Shown: piece by piece, positions 48,436 through 56,479 of the stretch
Layout: each line of letters starts with the position of its first letter
How positions within the stretch are numbered: position 1 is the first letter of the stretch
Assembly (NCBI GenBank): GCA_964471325.1
Contig: CAYYFL010000010.1
Span: 12,551-76,550, forward strand
Source: Velamenicoccus sp964471325
GTDB lineage: Bacteria; Omnitrophota; Gorgyraeia; Velamenicoccales; Velamenicoccaceae
Length of the DNA: 64,000 nucleotides
Direction of reading: 5' to 3'
Translations under genes and position numbers: made by a program
Notes under the pieces: model-generated
What the model was told of the DNA's origin: nothing
The model's database searches: none
Seen by the model: the letters and a program-made list of their open reading frames with translations, nothing else

Positions 48436-48633
48436 TCAACTGAATCTATTCTCGATCTCCTCGACCGATTTATTGATGATGAGCGACGTGCTGTTAAAAA
48501 ACCTGTTCATCGACGGCTGGATAAAATTCGTCGCTGCATAAATGATGACCGCGACGATGGCCACGAACATCACGGCGTATTCGATGGTCATCTGCCCCTG
48601 TTCTTTCTGTCGTTTGCAACTGCGTGTCTCCAT
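48436..48633 (-). CDS. Flp-pilin-like protein P4
   Basis: 65 residues from ATG 48633 (AGGAGAGG at a suitable distance; an ATG two codons upstream lies too close to it). EQGQMTIEYAVMFVAIVAVI is the Flp junction and anchor with E-Y. A short body (NFIQPSMNRFFNS) resembles P5. Size matches a classical Flp pilin. Confidence 0.8.
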   Translation of the reverse strand: METRSCKRQKEQGQMTIEYAVMFVAIVAVIIYAATNFIQPSMNRFFNSTSLIINKSVEEIENRFS

Positions 48634-48655
48634 GATCATCCTCTCCTCATCATCC

Positions 48656-48862
48656 TTACACGGGGACGCTCCAGGTCGTGGCCCCCTTATTCGATTTTGC
48701 CGTCACAGAGTCCTCCATGCGATAGATCTTGCCCTGCACCGCCTGACGGACATACATGGCCATGGTCACAAAGGCCGCAGCGACAACGGCGATCAGGATA
48801 GAATACTCCAGGAGGCTTTGCGCCTTGTTCCCTCTCCAAACTTCTCTCAATAAACGGGCCAT
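48656..48862 (-). CDS. Flp-pilin-like protein P3
   Basis: 68 residues. KAQSLLEYSILIAVVAAAFV keeps E-Y, but the residue before the junction is Ala instead of Gly, which might alter processing. MAMYVRQAVQGKIYRMED follows. AAGGGG precedes the ATG. Confidence 0.78.
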   Translation of the reverse strand: MARLLREVWRGNKAQSLLEYSILIAVVAAAFVTMAMYVRQAVQGKIYRMEDSVTAKSNKGATTWSVPV

Positions 48863-48892
48863 TGGAAACCCCTTGCCGCCGCAGGCGGCAGG

Positions 48893-49045
48893 CTATTTAT
48901 CCGCCTCGTTCAGGCGGTCCTGGGTGATCAACAATCTGGCGCGGACCGCATTTTTGGTATAAACAAACATCGTCGCAAAAACGGCACAGATCACCGAGAT
49001 GAGGATGGCATATTCCAGAACAGATTGTCCGCAATGTTTACGCAT
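48893..49045 (-). CDS. Short Flp-pilin-like protein P2
   Basis: 50 residues, the shortest of the array. MRKHCGQSVLEYAILISVIC is a Flp leader with Gly and E-Y intact but with a Cys before the Gly. FVYTKNAVRARLLITQDRLN follows, then the stop TAG at 48893-48895. GAGGGGCGGGAC directly upstream of the ATG is a credible ribosome binding site. Same strand and spacing as its neighbours. Confidence 0.78.
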   Translation of the reverse strand: MRKHCGQSVLEYAILISVICAVFATMFVYTKNAVRARLLITQDRLNEADK

Positions 49046-49055
49046 GTCCCGCCCC

Positions 49056-49304
49056 TCAAATCGTTGTGTTTGTCCATCCGCCGGGAGTCACTCCCCCCAG
49101 TGAAAAGGTGTTGAGATTGCTCTGCTTCATCTGGCCTACGGAATAATTCAACACGTACCCCGATGAGCGCTGCATCTTGGCATAAAAAGCCGAGCTCCCC
49201 ACAATCGTCAACGCGGCTATCGCAACCAGCAGGACGAAATATTCAATGATCGACTGGCCGCTTATTGTCCAAACGGATCTTTTTAAGAACTTTTTTAAAC
49301 TCAT
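49056..49304 (-). CDS. Flp-pilin-like protein P1, first of the array
   Basis: 82 residues from ATG 49304. MSLKKFLKRSVWTISGQSII followed by EYFVLLVAIAALTIVG is a Flp leader, junction and anchor. The tail is Gly/Asn/Thr-rich. A longer frame extends upstream to 49493 but crosses AT-rich leader with a hairpin, and pilin leaders are short, so 49304 is preferred. It is the first gene behind the promoter at 49495-49524. Confidence 0.78.
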   Translation of the reverse strand: MSLKKFLKRSVWTISGQSIIEYFVLLVAIAALTIVGSSAFYAKMQRSSGYVLNYSVGQMKQSNLNTFSLGGVTPGGWTNTTI

Positions 49305-49325
49305 TACGAACCCTAGAAAAAAATT

Positions 49326-49376
49326 GCCGAATCGCTCATGCTTTTCTTTCAAAAAATCAGCATTGAACGATTCGGC
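49326..49376. promoter_or_regulatory. Leader hairpin of the pilin array
   Basis: Nine-base arms GCCGAATCG (49326-49334) and CGATTCGGC (49368-49376) are perfectly complementary. They lie 22 bases upstream of the P1 start in the mRNA leader, so the hairpin could influence translation or stability of the pilin transcript. Confidence 0.6.
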
Positions 49377-49494
49377 TGCCGGAAAAATCTGCCGAACGAC
49401 CCAATAGGGACAAAAAATCCCAAAAATGTTTTTTGTTTCCGTGGCGTTTTTCATCTTTTTTCCGTGGTCGATTCGATACCGATCTTGCACCAAA

Positions 49495-49524
49495 ACTATA
49501 TCATATATATTATAATGATGTCAA
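49495..49524 (-). promoter_or_regulatory. Sigma70-type promoter before the pilin array
   Basis: On the minus strand, TTGACA (49519-49524) is followed after 18 bases by TATAGT (49495-49500). The spacer is AT-rich. Transcription would begin near 49488 and give a leader of about 180 nt before P1. This would let the pilins be made independently of, and in excess over, the machinery genes upstream. Confidence 0.75.
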
Positions 49525-49628
49525 CAAATTTTTACCCCAAAAAAGAAAGCGTTTTCTTACGTAACTGGGTTTTTTACATGGGGTAACATAAAAAGTTCTG
49601 TGAGAATTTCTGGGGACTTCCAGGGGAT

Positions 49629-51200
49629 TCAAACTGCGGCTGTCAGAAAAATCCACAACTTGCGGCCGGATCGTTCATTCACAGGGAGGCTGTTAAATAT
49701 GAGCGAAGCGTGCTCTAAAACACGTATTTTCTCTAACTCTTTTGTTTTCAATATGTTAAATAAAACATCGCAGGCCGTGTCCCTCTGCACAGCACCGGGT
49801 TGCTTATAAATCAACTCCCTGGTTTTCAACAAACTCCACTGTCTGCACAAAGGGGGCAGGAAGCTCATTTTAGCGAAAAGATCGCAAACCTCGACGAGAC
49901 AGGCGAATAAATGCTCGGCATCTTTCGACTCTTTCAGCCTCAAAGAATGCGCCAAAAAGCGATCGGCAGACACAAATTCATCTGCATACCCAGGATTTTT
50001 TGCCCACTCAGAAGCCCGCAATAAGTATTCTTGGAAATTTCCGAATCTCCGCAGATAACCCTCGGCTATTTCAACCGCGGTCCAATCCTTGGGATCAAGA
50101 TTCGTCAAAAGCGAAATCCTCAAAGAAGGATCTGACGATTTAAGATGGATTTTTCTTATCATAACATCTTTATTTCCAATATGTTGTGATACTTTATGAC
50201 TTTCCTCTGAGACAAAAAACAGCTTGCCCAAAGGCTCACAGATAAAATTGGACTCGAAACTTTTAGGGGCGGGGGCCGTTATTTTCTCCGTATCTGAAGC
50301 CGGAGAAGCACCAATCACAAACCTTCTGCGGAGGGGCAGGACGAACGAAATTTCACGGCAAGGCCGTCCATCGGGACCAAAAAGATCAATTCTGCGGATC
50401 CTCTTTTCAGCAACAGAACCTTCCATGGCCAGAATAAAATCCTGGAGCTCTTTAGCTTGAGTACTACCCTCCGGATTAGCGTTTAGGACAAAGAAGGGTT
50501 CATTTCCTTCCACGAAAGAATTTATATAACTATCTAAAAATAAAAGATTTGAAGAAAAATTAACTGGGGTCTTTTTGGCGGTCCAGACATAGCAACCTTT
50601 TGCGTCAACATGAAAAACGCCTCCATCCGAAAGGGTAAATTTAATAAAACTGACGTCCTTTATGGAATTTAAAAAATACATAACTAATTTATTTCCAATA
50701 TCTTGCGAGAATTCAAAATGGGCAAGAAAAGTCTCAAAATTTGCCTTTGAAATTTTGTAGCCTATGATATCCCATAGCTCTTTTTTTGAATACCCTGCAA
50801 TTTTTTCAAGAGGCACATTATAAACCGCCTTGGACAGAAGCCAGCCTTCGACAAGAGACGGGATTGTTTCCGGCCTGATCTCTTTACAGAGCCCCATTTC
50901 CGACGTAATGGCCGCAACTTTGTCCCCTATGCCCAAAAGACGCATGGCGCCTACAAAAAAAACATACCCTGCGCCGTACAAATCCCCGGAGTATCTATAA
51001 GTTTTCAATATACTGCGGCCGACCGGCTTGCTCAATTTGGCATTTTTGACAATATTATTAACAGTTGATTTGCTGATTTTCACTCCAAACTTTCCAAAAG
51101 CAAGATCAGCGAGCTTTCGAACTCCATAATCAGAGTTTCTCTTTCGAGTCTCCAATATAAATCGTTTGATATTTTGGTTGAATTTAGCTAATTTGGACAT
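49629..51200 (-). CDS. Transposase-like DDE protein with N-terminal HTH
   Basis: 523 residues. Residues about 15-65 form a transposase-type helix-turn-helix (SDYGVRKLADLAFGKFGVKI, then SKSTVNNIVK). The central part has strand-Asp motifs (VFHVDAKGCYVW), and near residue 385 SLLTNLDPKDWTAVEIAEGY followed by LRRFGNFQEYLLRA matches the late IS4/IS1634-type block around the catalytic Glu. The frame is intact, but I see no flanking inverted repeats and base composition is lower in G+C than the pilus genes. It splits the pilus locus between DUF192 and the pilins, so it may be an inserted element that lost its ends or a domesticated regulator. Confidence 0.6.
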   Translation of the reverse strand: MSKLAKFNQNIKRFILETRKRNSDYGVRKLADLAFGKFGVKISKSTVNNIVKNAKLSKPVGRSILKTYRYSGDLYGAGYVFFVGAMRLLGIGDKVAAITSEMGLCKEIRPETIPSLVEGWLLSKAVYNVPLEKIAGYSKKELWDIIGYKISKANFETFLAHFEFSQDIGNKLVMYFLNSIKDVSFIKFTLSDGGVFHVDAKGCYVWTAKKTPVNFSSNLLFLDSYINSFVEGNEPFFVLNANPEGSTQAKELQDFILAMEGSVAEKRIRRIDLFGPDGRPCREISFVLPLRRRFVIGASPASDTEKITAPAPKSFESNFICEPLGKLFFVSEESHKVSQHIGNKDVMIRKIHLKSSDPSLRISLLTNLDPKDWTAVEIAEGYLRRFGNFQEYLLRASEWAKNPGYADEFVSADRFLAHSLRLKESKDAEHLFACLVEVCDLFAKMSFLPPLCRQWSLLKTRELIYKQPGAVQRDTACDVLFNILKTKELEKIRVLEHASLIFNSLPVNERSGRKLWIFLTAAV

Positions 51201-51261
51201 TTATTTTCTGTTATTTAATGTTTTGCATTGTGTTATAGAAAATGATTTTATATATTGGACA

Positions 51262-51627
51262 TTATATTTTGACGAATTTTATGTGTTTTTTATCAAAATC
51301 TTCGTTAATATCTAAAACTCCTTCTTTAAGCTCTAAAACCATATGACACCCAAACCAACATCCGCTTAGTCTCCACGGCTTCAATCCTTTAACTATCTTG
51401 ATAATTCTACCATCTTTTGCCAGAAATAGGACATCTATTGGGAATTTCATGAAAAACATGTGTATAGAGCTACACGGCCTGATCAGAAGGCCCCGACCAT
51501 CCTCCAGCCCAATTTTTCCAAGAAGCCCTTTGGCCCTGGCGCCAAATGAATCGGCGATAGTAATCTTGTCTGCCAGCATCTTCCCGGATTCTTGAACGAT
51601 TGCCTTGTACAAGGCCTCTGCGGCCAT
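51262..51627 (-). CDS. DUF192 family protein
   Basis: 121 residues from ATG 51627, six bases after AGGAGG; the longer frame to 51678 runs into a repeat. DUF192 hallmarks are ADSFGARAKGLLGK, GRGLLIRPCSSIHMFFMKFP followed by IDVLFLAKDG, and a closing ELKEGVLD. These are small proteins of unknown function, often found beside Tad pilus genes. Most family members are exported; this copy lacks an obvious signal peptide. Confidence 0.88.
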   Translation of the reverse strand: MAAEALYKAIVQESGKMLADKITIADSFGARAKGLLGKIGLEDGRGLLIRPCSSIHMFFMKFPIDVLFLAKDGRIIKIVKGLKPWRLSGCWFGCHMVLELKEGVLDINEDFDKKHIKFVKI

Positions 51628-51644
51628 TTGTCCCTCCTCATCCC

Positions 51645-52086
51645 GCCTCTGGCGGGATGACTCCGAAGCTTGCGACATTAATTTTACGAGTGCCTCTGGC
51701 GTATACGAGTAAAATTAACAAGCGTTTAAGCAAGGAGTCTGTTTTTAGTGGCTTTCCGCCTCTGGCGGGATGGCTCCGATCACCCGGCCTCATCGCACCC
51801 CGCCAAACCGGAATGGCGGGTATGCCACCTTTCTGAGGCAGATGGGCCGCACCTTGCCTCATTCGGACGGCAAGTGCGCCACCTTCTGTGGCGGTGTGCC
51901 GCTTTCTGCGGCAGCTTGCTCGGCCTGCCTTGGGCAGGCCAGGTTAATTTTACCCCGCACCCAGAATGCCCCACCTGTCAAGGTGAGGATGAATGGCATT
52001 CGGGCGGGATTCCGCCCCACGGCGGAAGCCCGGCAGGAAAAGGGGCCACGGCTGTAAAGCCGTGGGGCTCCACGAGTGCCTCTGGC
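51645..52086. repeat. Cluster of four GCCTCTGGC hairpins
   Basis: Cores at 51645-51653, 51692-51700, 51758-51766 and 52078-52086. At the first, flanks complete a perfect hairpin (TCCCGCC-TCT-GGCGGGA). Another hairpin, CCACGGCTGTAAAGCCGTGG, lies near 52046-52065. No gene is supported between 51628 and 52380; this part is repeat-rich spacer. Confidence 0.75.
51668..51726. repeat. Long imperfect inverted repeat
   Basis: GCTTG...TTAATTTTAC pairs with GTAAAATTAA...CAAGC around a GCCTCTGGC core (51692-51700). It could form a long AT-rich cruciform or hairpin, and looks like a small palindromic mobile element. Confidence 0.65.
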
Positions 52087-52381
52087 GGGGTGACTCCTTA
52101 ACACCAGGCCCATTTTTGGTACAACCGGCCCTGCCTCCTTGAAAACCTGGCTTGGCCGGGTTGTGGCGACCATCTGCCAAACCCGGCGCTCATTCCAGCA
52201 GAACCTGAGAGTTTTTGGTCTTTTTGATATCCAAACCGACCAAGAAAAATCCTGGCCTCATCCGGACAGAAGCTCGCAGCATTATATCAAATGACGACTT
52301 GGTCAGGCAAGCCGTTATTGGTATCTACTGGAAAACAAGCGGCTGGCGCGAGGACTTGTTCAAACAAAAGGAGGTAAGAAA

Positions 52382-52495
52382 ATGTTGCGCAGACAGAGAT
52401 CTTTTGCCATCCCCGTCAACCCTTCTCTGCGGATTGGTCGCCACGGGGCGGCTATGTCCGGAAAGATACCCCGGACACGGAGGCGCAACAAATAG
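52382..52495 (+). CDS. Possible 37-residue basic small protein
   Basis: The only plus-strand candidate in the 1-kb gap 51628-52636. AAAGGAGG lies seven bases before an ATG. The product starts MLRRQRSFAIPVN and ends in TRRRNK, strongly basic, without recognised family. The excellent ribosome binding site is the sole support; the region also contains the hairpin TGTCCGG/CCGGACA (near 52455-52477), so it could instead be part of a structured RNA. Confidence 0.25.
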   Translation: MLRRQRSFAIPVNPSLRIGRHGAAMSGKIPRTRRRNK

Positions 52496-52636
52496 AAAGA
52501 CAGGGGCTGCATGGAAAGACGCGAGAGGGGGAGTTTTCTCGCTCGGAAGGCAGGAACGAGCCGGGATAAACAACGGATTCTGGGGGCGCTTCAAGAGACC
52601 GCGACGCGCAAGGTTTGACGGCGGATCTCCCAAGCT

Positions 52637-54859
52637 TCATTTCTGAATATTCTTCACCTGGAAGATATCTGAGGAGAGATGGATGCCGCGGGTGATGAGC
52701 TCTTCGTAAAAACTGGGGAGGTTCCCCGTGGCCGTGAATTCGCCGATGACCTTTCCCGTGTCCCGGTCGATCGACAACTGTTTGAACTGGAAAATGTCGG
52801 CAAACCTGATATGGAGCTCATCGTCCATGCCGGCAACCTCCGTCACCTGCGTGATCTTTCTGGTCCCGTCGGACAACCTGGCTGTCTGGATGACGATATC
52901 GATGGCGGAGGCCGTCATCTCGCGGATGGCGCGGATGGGAAGCTCCACGCCGCTCATCAGGATCATGGAATCCAGACGGGTCAGCACATCGCGGGTGGAA
53001 TTGGCGTGGATGGTCGTCAAGGAACCGTCATGGCCCGTATTCATGGCCTGGAGCATGTCTAGCGCCTCGCCGCCGCGGCACTCGCCGATGACGATCCGGT
53101 CGGGCCGCATACGCAGGCAGTTACGGAAAAGGTCGCGGATCGAGATAGCGCCCTTGCCTTCGATGTTGGGAGGCCTGGATTCCAGGCGCACCCAATGCTC
53201 CTGGTTCAGCTTCAATTCCGCTGCGTCTTCGATAGTGACGATGCGCTCGTTCGAGGGAATAAAATCGGAGAGGATGTTGAGAAATGTCGTTTTCCCGGAA
53301 CCTGTTCCGCCCGAAACGATGATGTTCTTTCTGGAAAGAACACAGGCAGCCAGGAAATCCGCGATGTCGCGGTCCAGGCTCCCGAAACGCGCGATGAGAT
53401 CTTCGATCGTGAAATGTTCGCGCGCGAACTTTCTGATCGTCAGGGTCGGACCCGTCAAAGACAACGGCGGGATGATCGCGTTGACACGCGAGCCGTCGGG
53501 AAGACGCGCATCCACCATAGGCACGGATTCGTCGATGCGCCGGCCCAGGGGCGCGATGATGCGCTCGATGACGACCTTCACCTGGTCGTCGGAAATAAAC
53601 TTCTTGCTCGTCAACTCGACACGCCCGTGTTTTTCGATATACACCTGGTCCTTGTTGTTCACCATGATGTCGGAAATATCCCCGTCCCGCAGAAGTTCCT
53701 CCAGAGGCCCCAAGCCGAGGGCTTCATCGGCGAGCTCTTTGACCAGCTTTTCCCTGACCTCGAGGCTCGAAAGAAAAGCGCCTGTCTCGTCCGCCAGAAG
53801 ATTGGTGATGATCTTTTCCGCTTTTTCCCTCAGCTCCTTGGCCTTCTTAGGATTATTGATCAATTCCATGTCCAGGCGCTTCAAGTCAAGTTCTTCGATC
53901 AGGCGCGCATGGATGCGTCTTTTGAGACGGAGGATCTCGTCTTCCTGTTCGATGGGCTTGACCCACTTGACCTTGTCCGAAAGCCCCATCATATCCCAGA
54001 AGGTGCCGGCGACGGGCACCTCTTCTTTTTTGATGGAACGCAGGTCCTGGACCTCCTTGTGAGCAATATAAAGGGACTGGTTGGCGATCAGCTCCTGGGC
54101 GAATTTTTTGATTCCGACGCTGACGCGGCTGGCGGGACTGTCAATGACGACCGGGACGCCGCGGTTCAAGGCCAGGCCGACGACGCGTCCGTCCGACGGA
54201 ACGCTGGCGATGATCTCGCAGGGGAGCGCAAGCTTGACTTCCTGCCATGAGAGACCGGACTTGCTCTCCGCACGATTCAAAAGGAGCTTGATCATCTTGA
54301 GCGGGAAGTGCAGGGACTGCAACACATCCAGCCCCCAGCGCGTCTCGTACACCGAGAGGATGTCCGGCGTCACGATAAAAAGGATCAGGTTCGAACGGTT
54401 GAAGATATGGATGAGGCTGTCCGTAAAGGCGCGGCCGCCGTCCACGATGATAAAATCATAGAACGGCGTCAGCATCGAAACAATCTTGCCGATGCGCTCG
54501 CCGGTGATGTGCGGCGACTGTTTGGGCCGGGTGATGGCCGGAAGAAAATCAATGCCGGCGGAGCTGACGAGGGTCATATAATTCTTGATGTTGCCCGCCT
54601 GCTCGATCTTCTCAAGGATGGAGACAATGTCGAATATGGAATACTGGGGGGTGGCGTCGATCATGCGCGCCATGTCCTGGACCGCCTGGAGGTCCATATC
54701 CAACAGGGCCACGCGCTTGCCTTCCTGGGCGAGGGCGATCGCGAGGTTGACCGCCAAAAGCGTCTTGCCGACACCCCCCTTGGTGCTGAAGATGGTGATG
54801 ATGTTGCCCAGGTTGGGCGCAGGAGCAGCGGGAGCAGGAGTAGGAGTATTGTCTGCCAT
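52637..54859 (-). CDS. cpaF: CpaE-CpaF fusion: TadZ-like ATPase joined to the Tad pilus motor ATPase
   Basis: 740 residues. Residues 18-260 are a ParA/MinD-type ATPase (FSTKGGVGKT with K27 and K32; LLDMDLQAV; FIIVDGGRAF), the CpaE/TadZ component that positions the pilus. Residues about 320-735 are CpaF/TadA, the secretion ATPase: ELADEALGLGPLEELLRDGD, SGGTGSGKT (K523), the Asp-box ERIVTIEDAAEL, RMRPDRIVIGECRGGEALDM and GHDGSLTTIHANS. Joining the two in one chain is unusual; they are normally separate genes. No frameshift or stop separates them. It lies 21 bp after the secretin gene; after it comes a 1-kb repeat-rich gap. Confidence 0.93.
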   Translation of the reverse strand: MADNTPTPAPAAPAPNLGNIITIFSTKGGVGKTLLAVNLAIALAQEGKRVALLDMDLQAVQDMARMIDATPQYSIFDIVSILEKIEQAGNIKNYMTLVSSAGIDFLPAITRPKQSPHITGERIGKIVSMLTPFYDFIIVDGGRAFTDSLIHIFNRSNLILFIVTPDILSVYETRWGLDVLQSLHFPLKMIKLLLNRAESKSGLSWQEVKLALPCEIIASVPSDGRVVGLALNRGVPVVIDSPASRVSVGIKKFAQELIANQSLYIAHKEVQDLRSIKKEEVPVAGTFWDMMGLSDKVKWVKPIEQEDEILRLKRRIHARLIEELDLKRLDMELINNPKKAKELREKAEKIITNLLADETGAFLSSLEVREKLVKELADEALGLGPLEELLRDGDISDIMVNNKDQVYIEKHGRVELTSKKFISDDQVKVVIERIIAPLGRRIDESVPMVDARLPDGSRVNAIIPPLSLTGPTLTIRKFAREHFTIEDLIARFGSLDRDIADFLAACVLSRKNIIVSGGTGSGKTTFLNILSDFIPSNERIVTIEDAAELKLNQEHWVRLESRPPNIEGKGAISIRDLFRNCLRMRPDRIVIGECRGGEALDMLQAMNTGHDGSLTTIHANSTRDVLTRLDSMILMSGVELPIRAIREMTASAIDIVIQTARLSDGTRKITQVTEVAGMDDELHIRFADIFQFKQLSIDRDTGKVIGEFTATGNLPSFYEELITRGIHLSSDIFQVKNIQK

Positions 54860-54880
54860 GGCTTGGTTCGGATATATTCC

Positions 54881-56476
54881 CTAATTCATTTGATAGGCGA
54901 TAGGCACTTCAACCCATATCTCCTTGAGAAGAAGCCCTTTGGGAAACGCCGGATAGGGCGCCAGCCTCTTGACCGTATAAACAGCGGCCTTATCCAGAAG
55001 CTTGTGGCCCGACGACTGGCTCACCATGACGCCAACGAGCTGGCCGCTGGAAAGCAAGTGAAGGCTCAACACCACCTCGCCCGAAAGGTTCGCACGCTGC
55101 GCCTCGACAGGATAAGAAACATTTTTAAGGATCGTCTCCTGGATGGTGCGCACGTAGGCATCGGCGGGCTCTTCTTCCGGAGCCGCCTTTCCCTTGCTGG
55201 CCGACTCGACATCCTGCAGCATGTCACCGTAACGGACAACCTTGGGTGTCAGGGAAACCACGAGTTCCGTATCGCCCACCTGGAAGTTTTTGGAGCGGAA
55301 GAGCGCCCCGAAGATCGGCAGGTTCCCCAAGCCGGGGACCTGCTGGAGATTGTTCGTCTGCTCATTGTCGATGAGGCCGGCCAAAAAGATCGTCTCGTTG
55401 TTCTTCAGATACAATTCGGAGGTGACATTGCGCGTCTTGAATCCCGGCGTCGTCGTCGAAATGGACTGCCCTGTCTGGACCGTCAGCTGAGTGGATGAGT
55501 CGATCGTCTTGATCTCGACCTCCAGGCTGCACTGGATGTCGCCGGTCTCCTTCACTTCGGGTTTGATATTGAGCTTGATGCCGTACTCGACATAGTCCAC
55601 GGCCGTCGTTGTCGTACCGCTGGAGACGCTGACGCTCGACAAGATCGGGACAGAACCTCCGACGAGGATTTTGGCCTCCTTGCCGCTCAGGGCCACAAGC
55701 TTGGGCCGCGCCAGGGTCCGCGCCAGATTGTCCTGTTCAAGAATATTGAGGGTCGCGGTGAGGGCCGTGCGGTCGAACTGCGACTGACCAACCGCCTTAA
55801 TGAGGTCTGCTGCTTGACGGATCAGCGTGTGTGGCGCCGGCGTCGGTTGCTCATTGAACACCAGGGACTGCGACCAGTTGATGCCGAGCTTATCAATGGC
55901 GGTCTTGGCGATCTCCATAACCTGAACATCGATCTCAACCAAAGGATTGTCCTCTTTGAATGTCACGAGGTCGATGATCCGGTTGCGGAAACTCTCAAGG
56001 AGCTGGGTCACGACATCTTTTTTCCGCAAGGGGACTTCTCCCAGCACAAAAACCTTCCTCTCCTGCTCTCCCACCTGGAAATAGACGCTGCGCAGCCCTG
56101 CCGTCGCGAAGAGGTCTTCCAGCCGCTTCTTGAGCCTGCCAAGGTCTTCCTCAAAAACCCGCACGAGCACTTCACGCTGGCCGTAATCGTCCCATATCTG
56201 GAGGTTCGTTTCTCCTGCCGCCTTGGCGGAGACGAGGATTTCCGTCCGGCTGGCGCCGACGACATCGGCGATCTTCGGATCACCGATCGCGATCCTCTTG
56301 GGGTTGGCGACTTCCACGACCTTGGATTCCCCGATCACGATATCCAGCTGTCTGGCCATATCGTAATCGTTGAACAAAAATTCACTGCGCACTTGGCGAG
56401 GAACGCACAGCATCCCTGCCAGAAACGCAACAGCCGCCGATAAAAGAAGTGCGACGCTTTTGGCTCTTTTCATCAA
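54881..56476 (-). CDS. cpaC: CpaC/RcpA outer-membrane secretin with TonB-type C-terminus
   Basis: 531 residues with a signal peptide. Residues about 40-110 form the CpaC N-domain (VIGESKVVEVANPKRIAIGD), followed by a BON-like block (ERKVFVLGEVPLRKKDVVTQ) and the secretin core (ARPKLVALSGKEAKILVGG; NNETIFLAGLID; VPGLGNLPIFGALFRS). After about residue 440, SYPVEAQRANLSGEVVLSLH followed later by APYPAFPKG is a TonB C-terminal-like domain, which standard CpaC proteins lack. The secretin forms the outer-membrane channel for the Flp pilus. It lies 3 bp after cpaB. Confidence 0.92.
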   Translation of the reverse strand: MMKRAKSVALLLSAAVAFLAGMLCVPRQVRSEFLFNDYDMARQLDIVIGESKVVEVANPKRIAIGDPKIADVVGASRTEILVSAKAAGETNLQIWDDYGQREVLVRVFEEDLGRLKKRLEDLFATAGLRSVYFQVGEQERKVFVLGEVPLRKKDVVTQLLESFRNRIIDLVTFKEDNPLVEIDVQVMEIAKTAIDKLGINWSQSLVFNEQPTPAPHTLIRQAADLIKAVGQSQFDRTALTATLNILEQDNLARTLARPKLVALSGKEAKILVGGSVPILSSVSVSSGTTTTAVDYVEYGIKLNIKPEVKETGDIQCSLEVEIKTIDSSTQLTVQTGQSISTTTPGFKTRNVTSELYLKNNETIFLAGLIDNEQTNNLQQVPGLGNLPIFGALFRSKNFQVGDTELVVSLTPKVVRYGDMLQDVESASKGKAAPEEEPADAYVRTIQETILKNVSYPVEAQRANLSGEVVLSLHLLSSGQLVGVMVSQSSGHKLLDKAAVYTVKRLAPYPAFPKGLLLKEIWVEVPIAYQMN

Positions 56477-56479
56477 AGG

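Noticed and set aside
40066..49480. 14-bp match CGATTCGATACCGA between the giant-gene leader and the pilin leader
   Set aside because: Opposite orientations, and matches of this length are expected by chance in 64 kb.
52215..52646. 143-codon plus-strand frame in the gap before cpaF
   Set aside because: No ribosome binding site, no family, and it overlaps the 3' end of the CpaE-CpaF gene.
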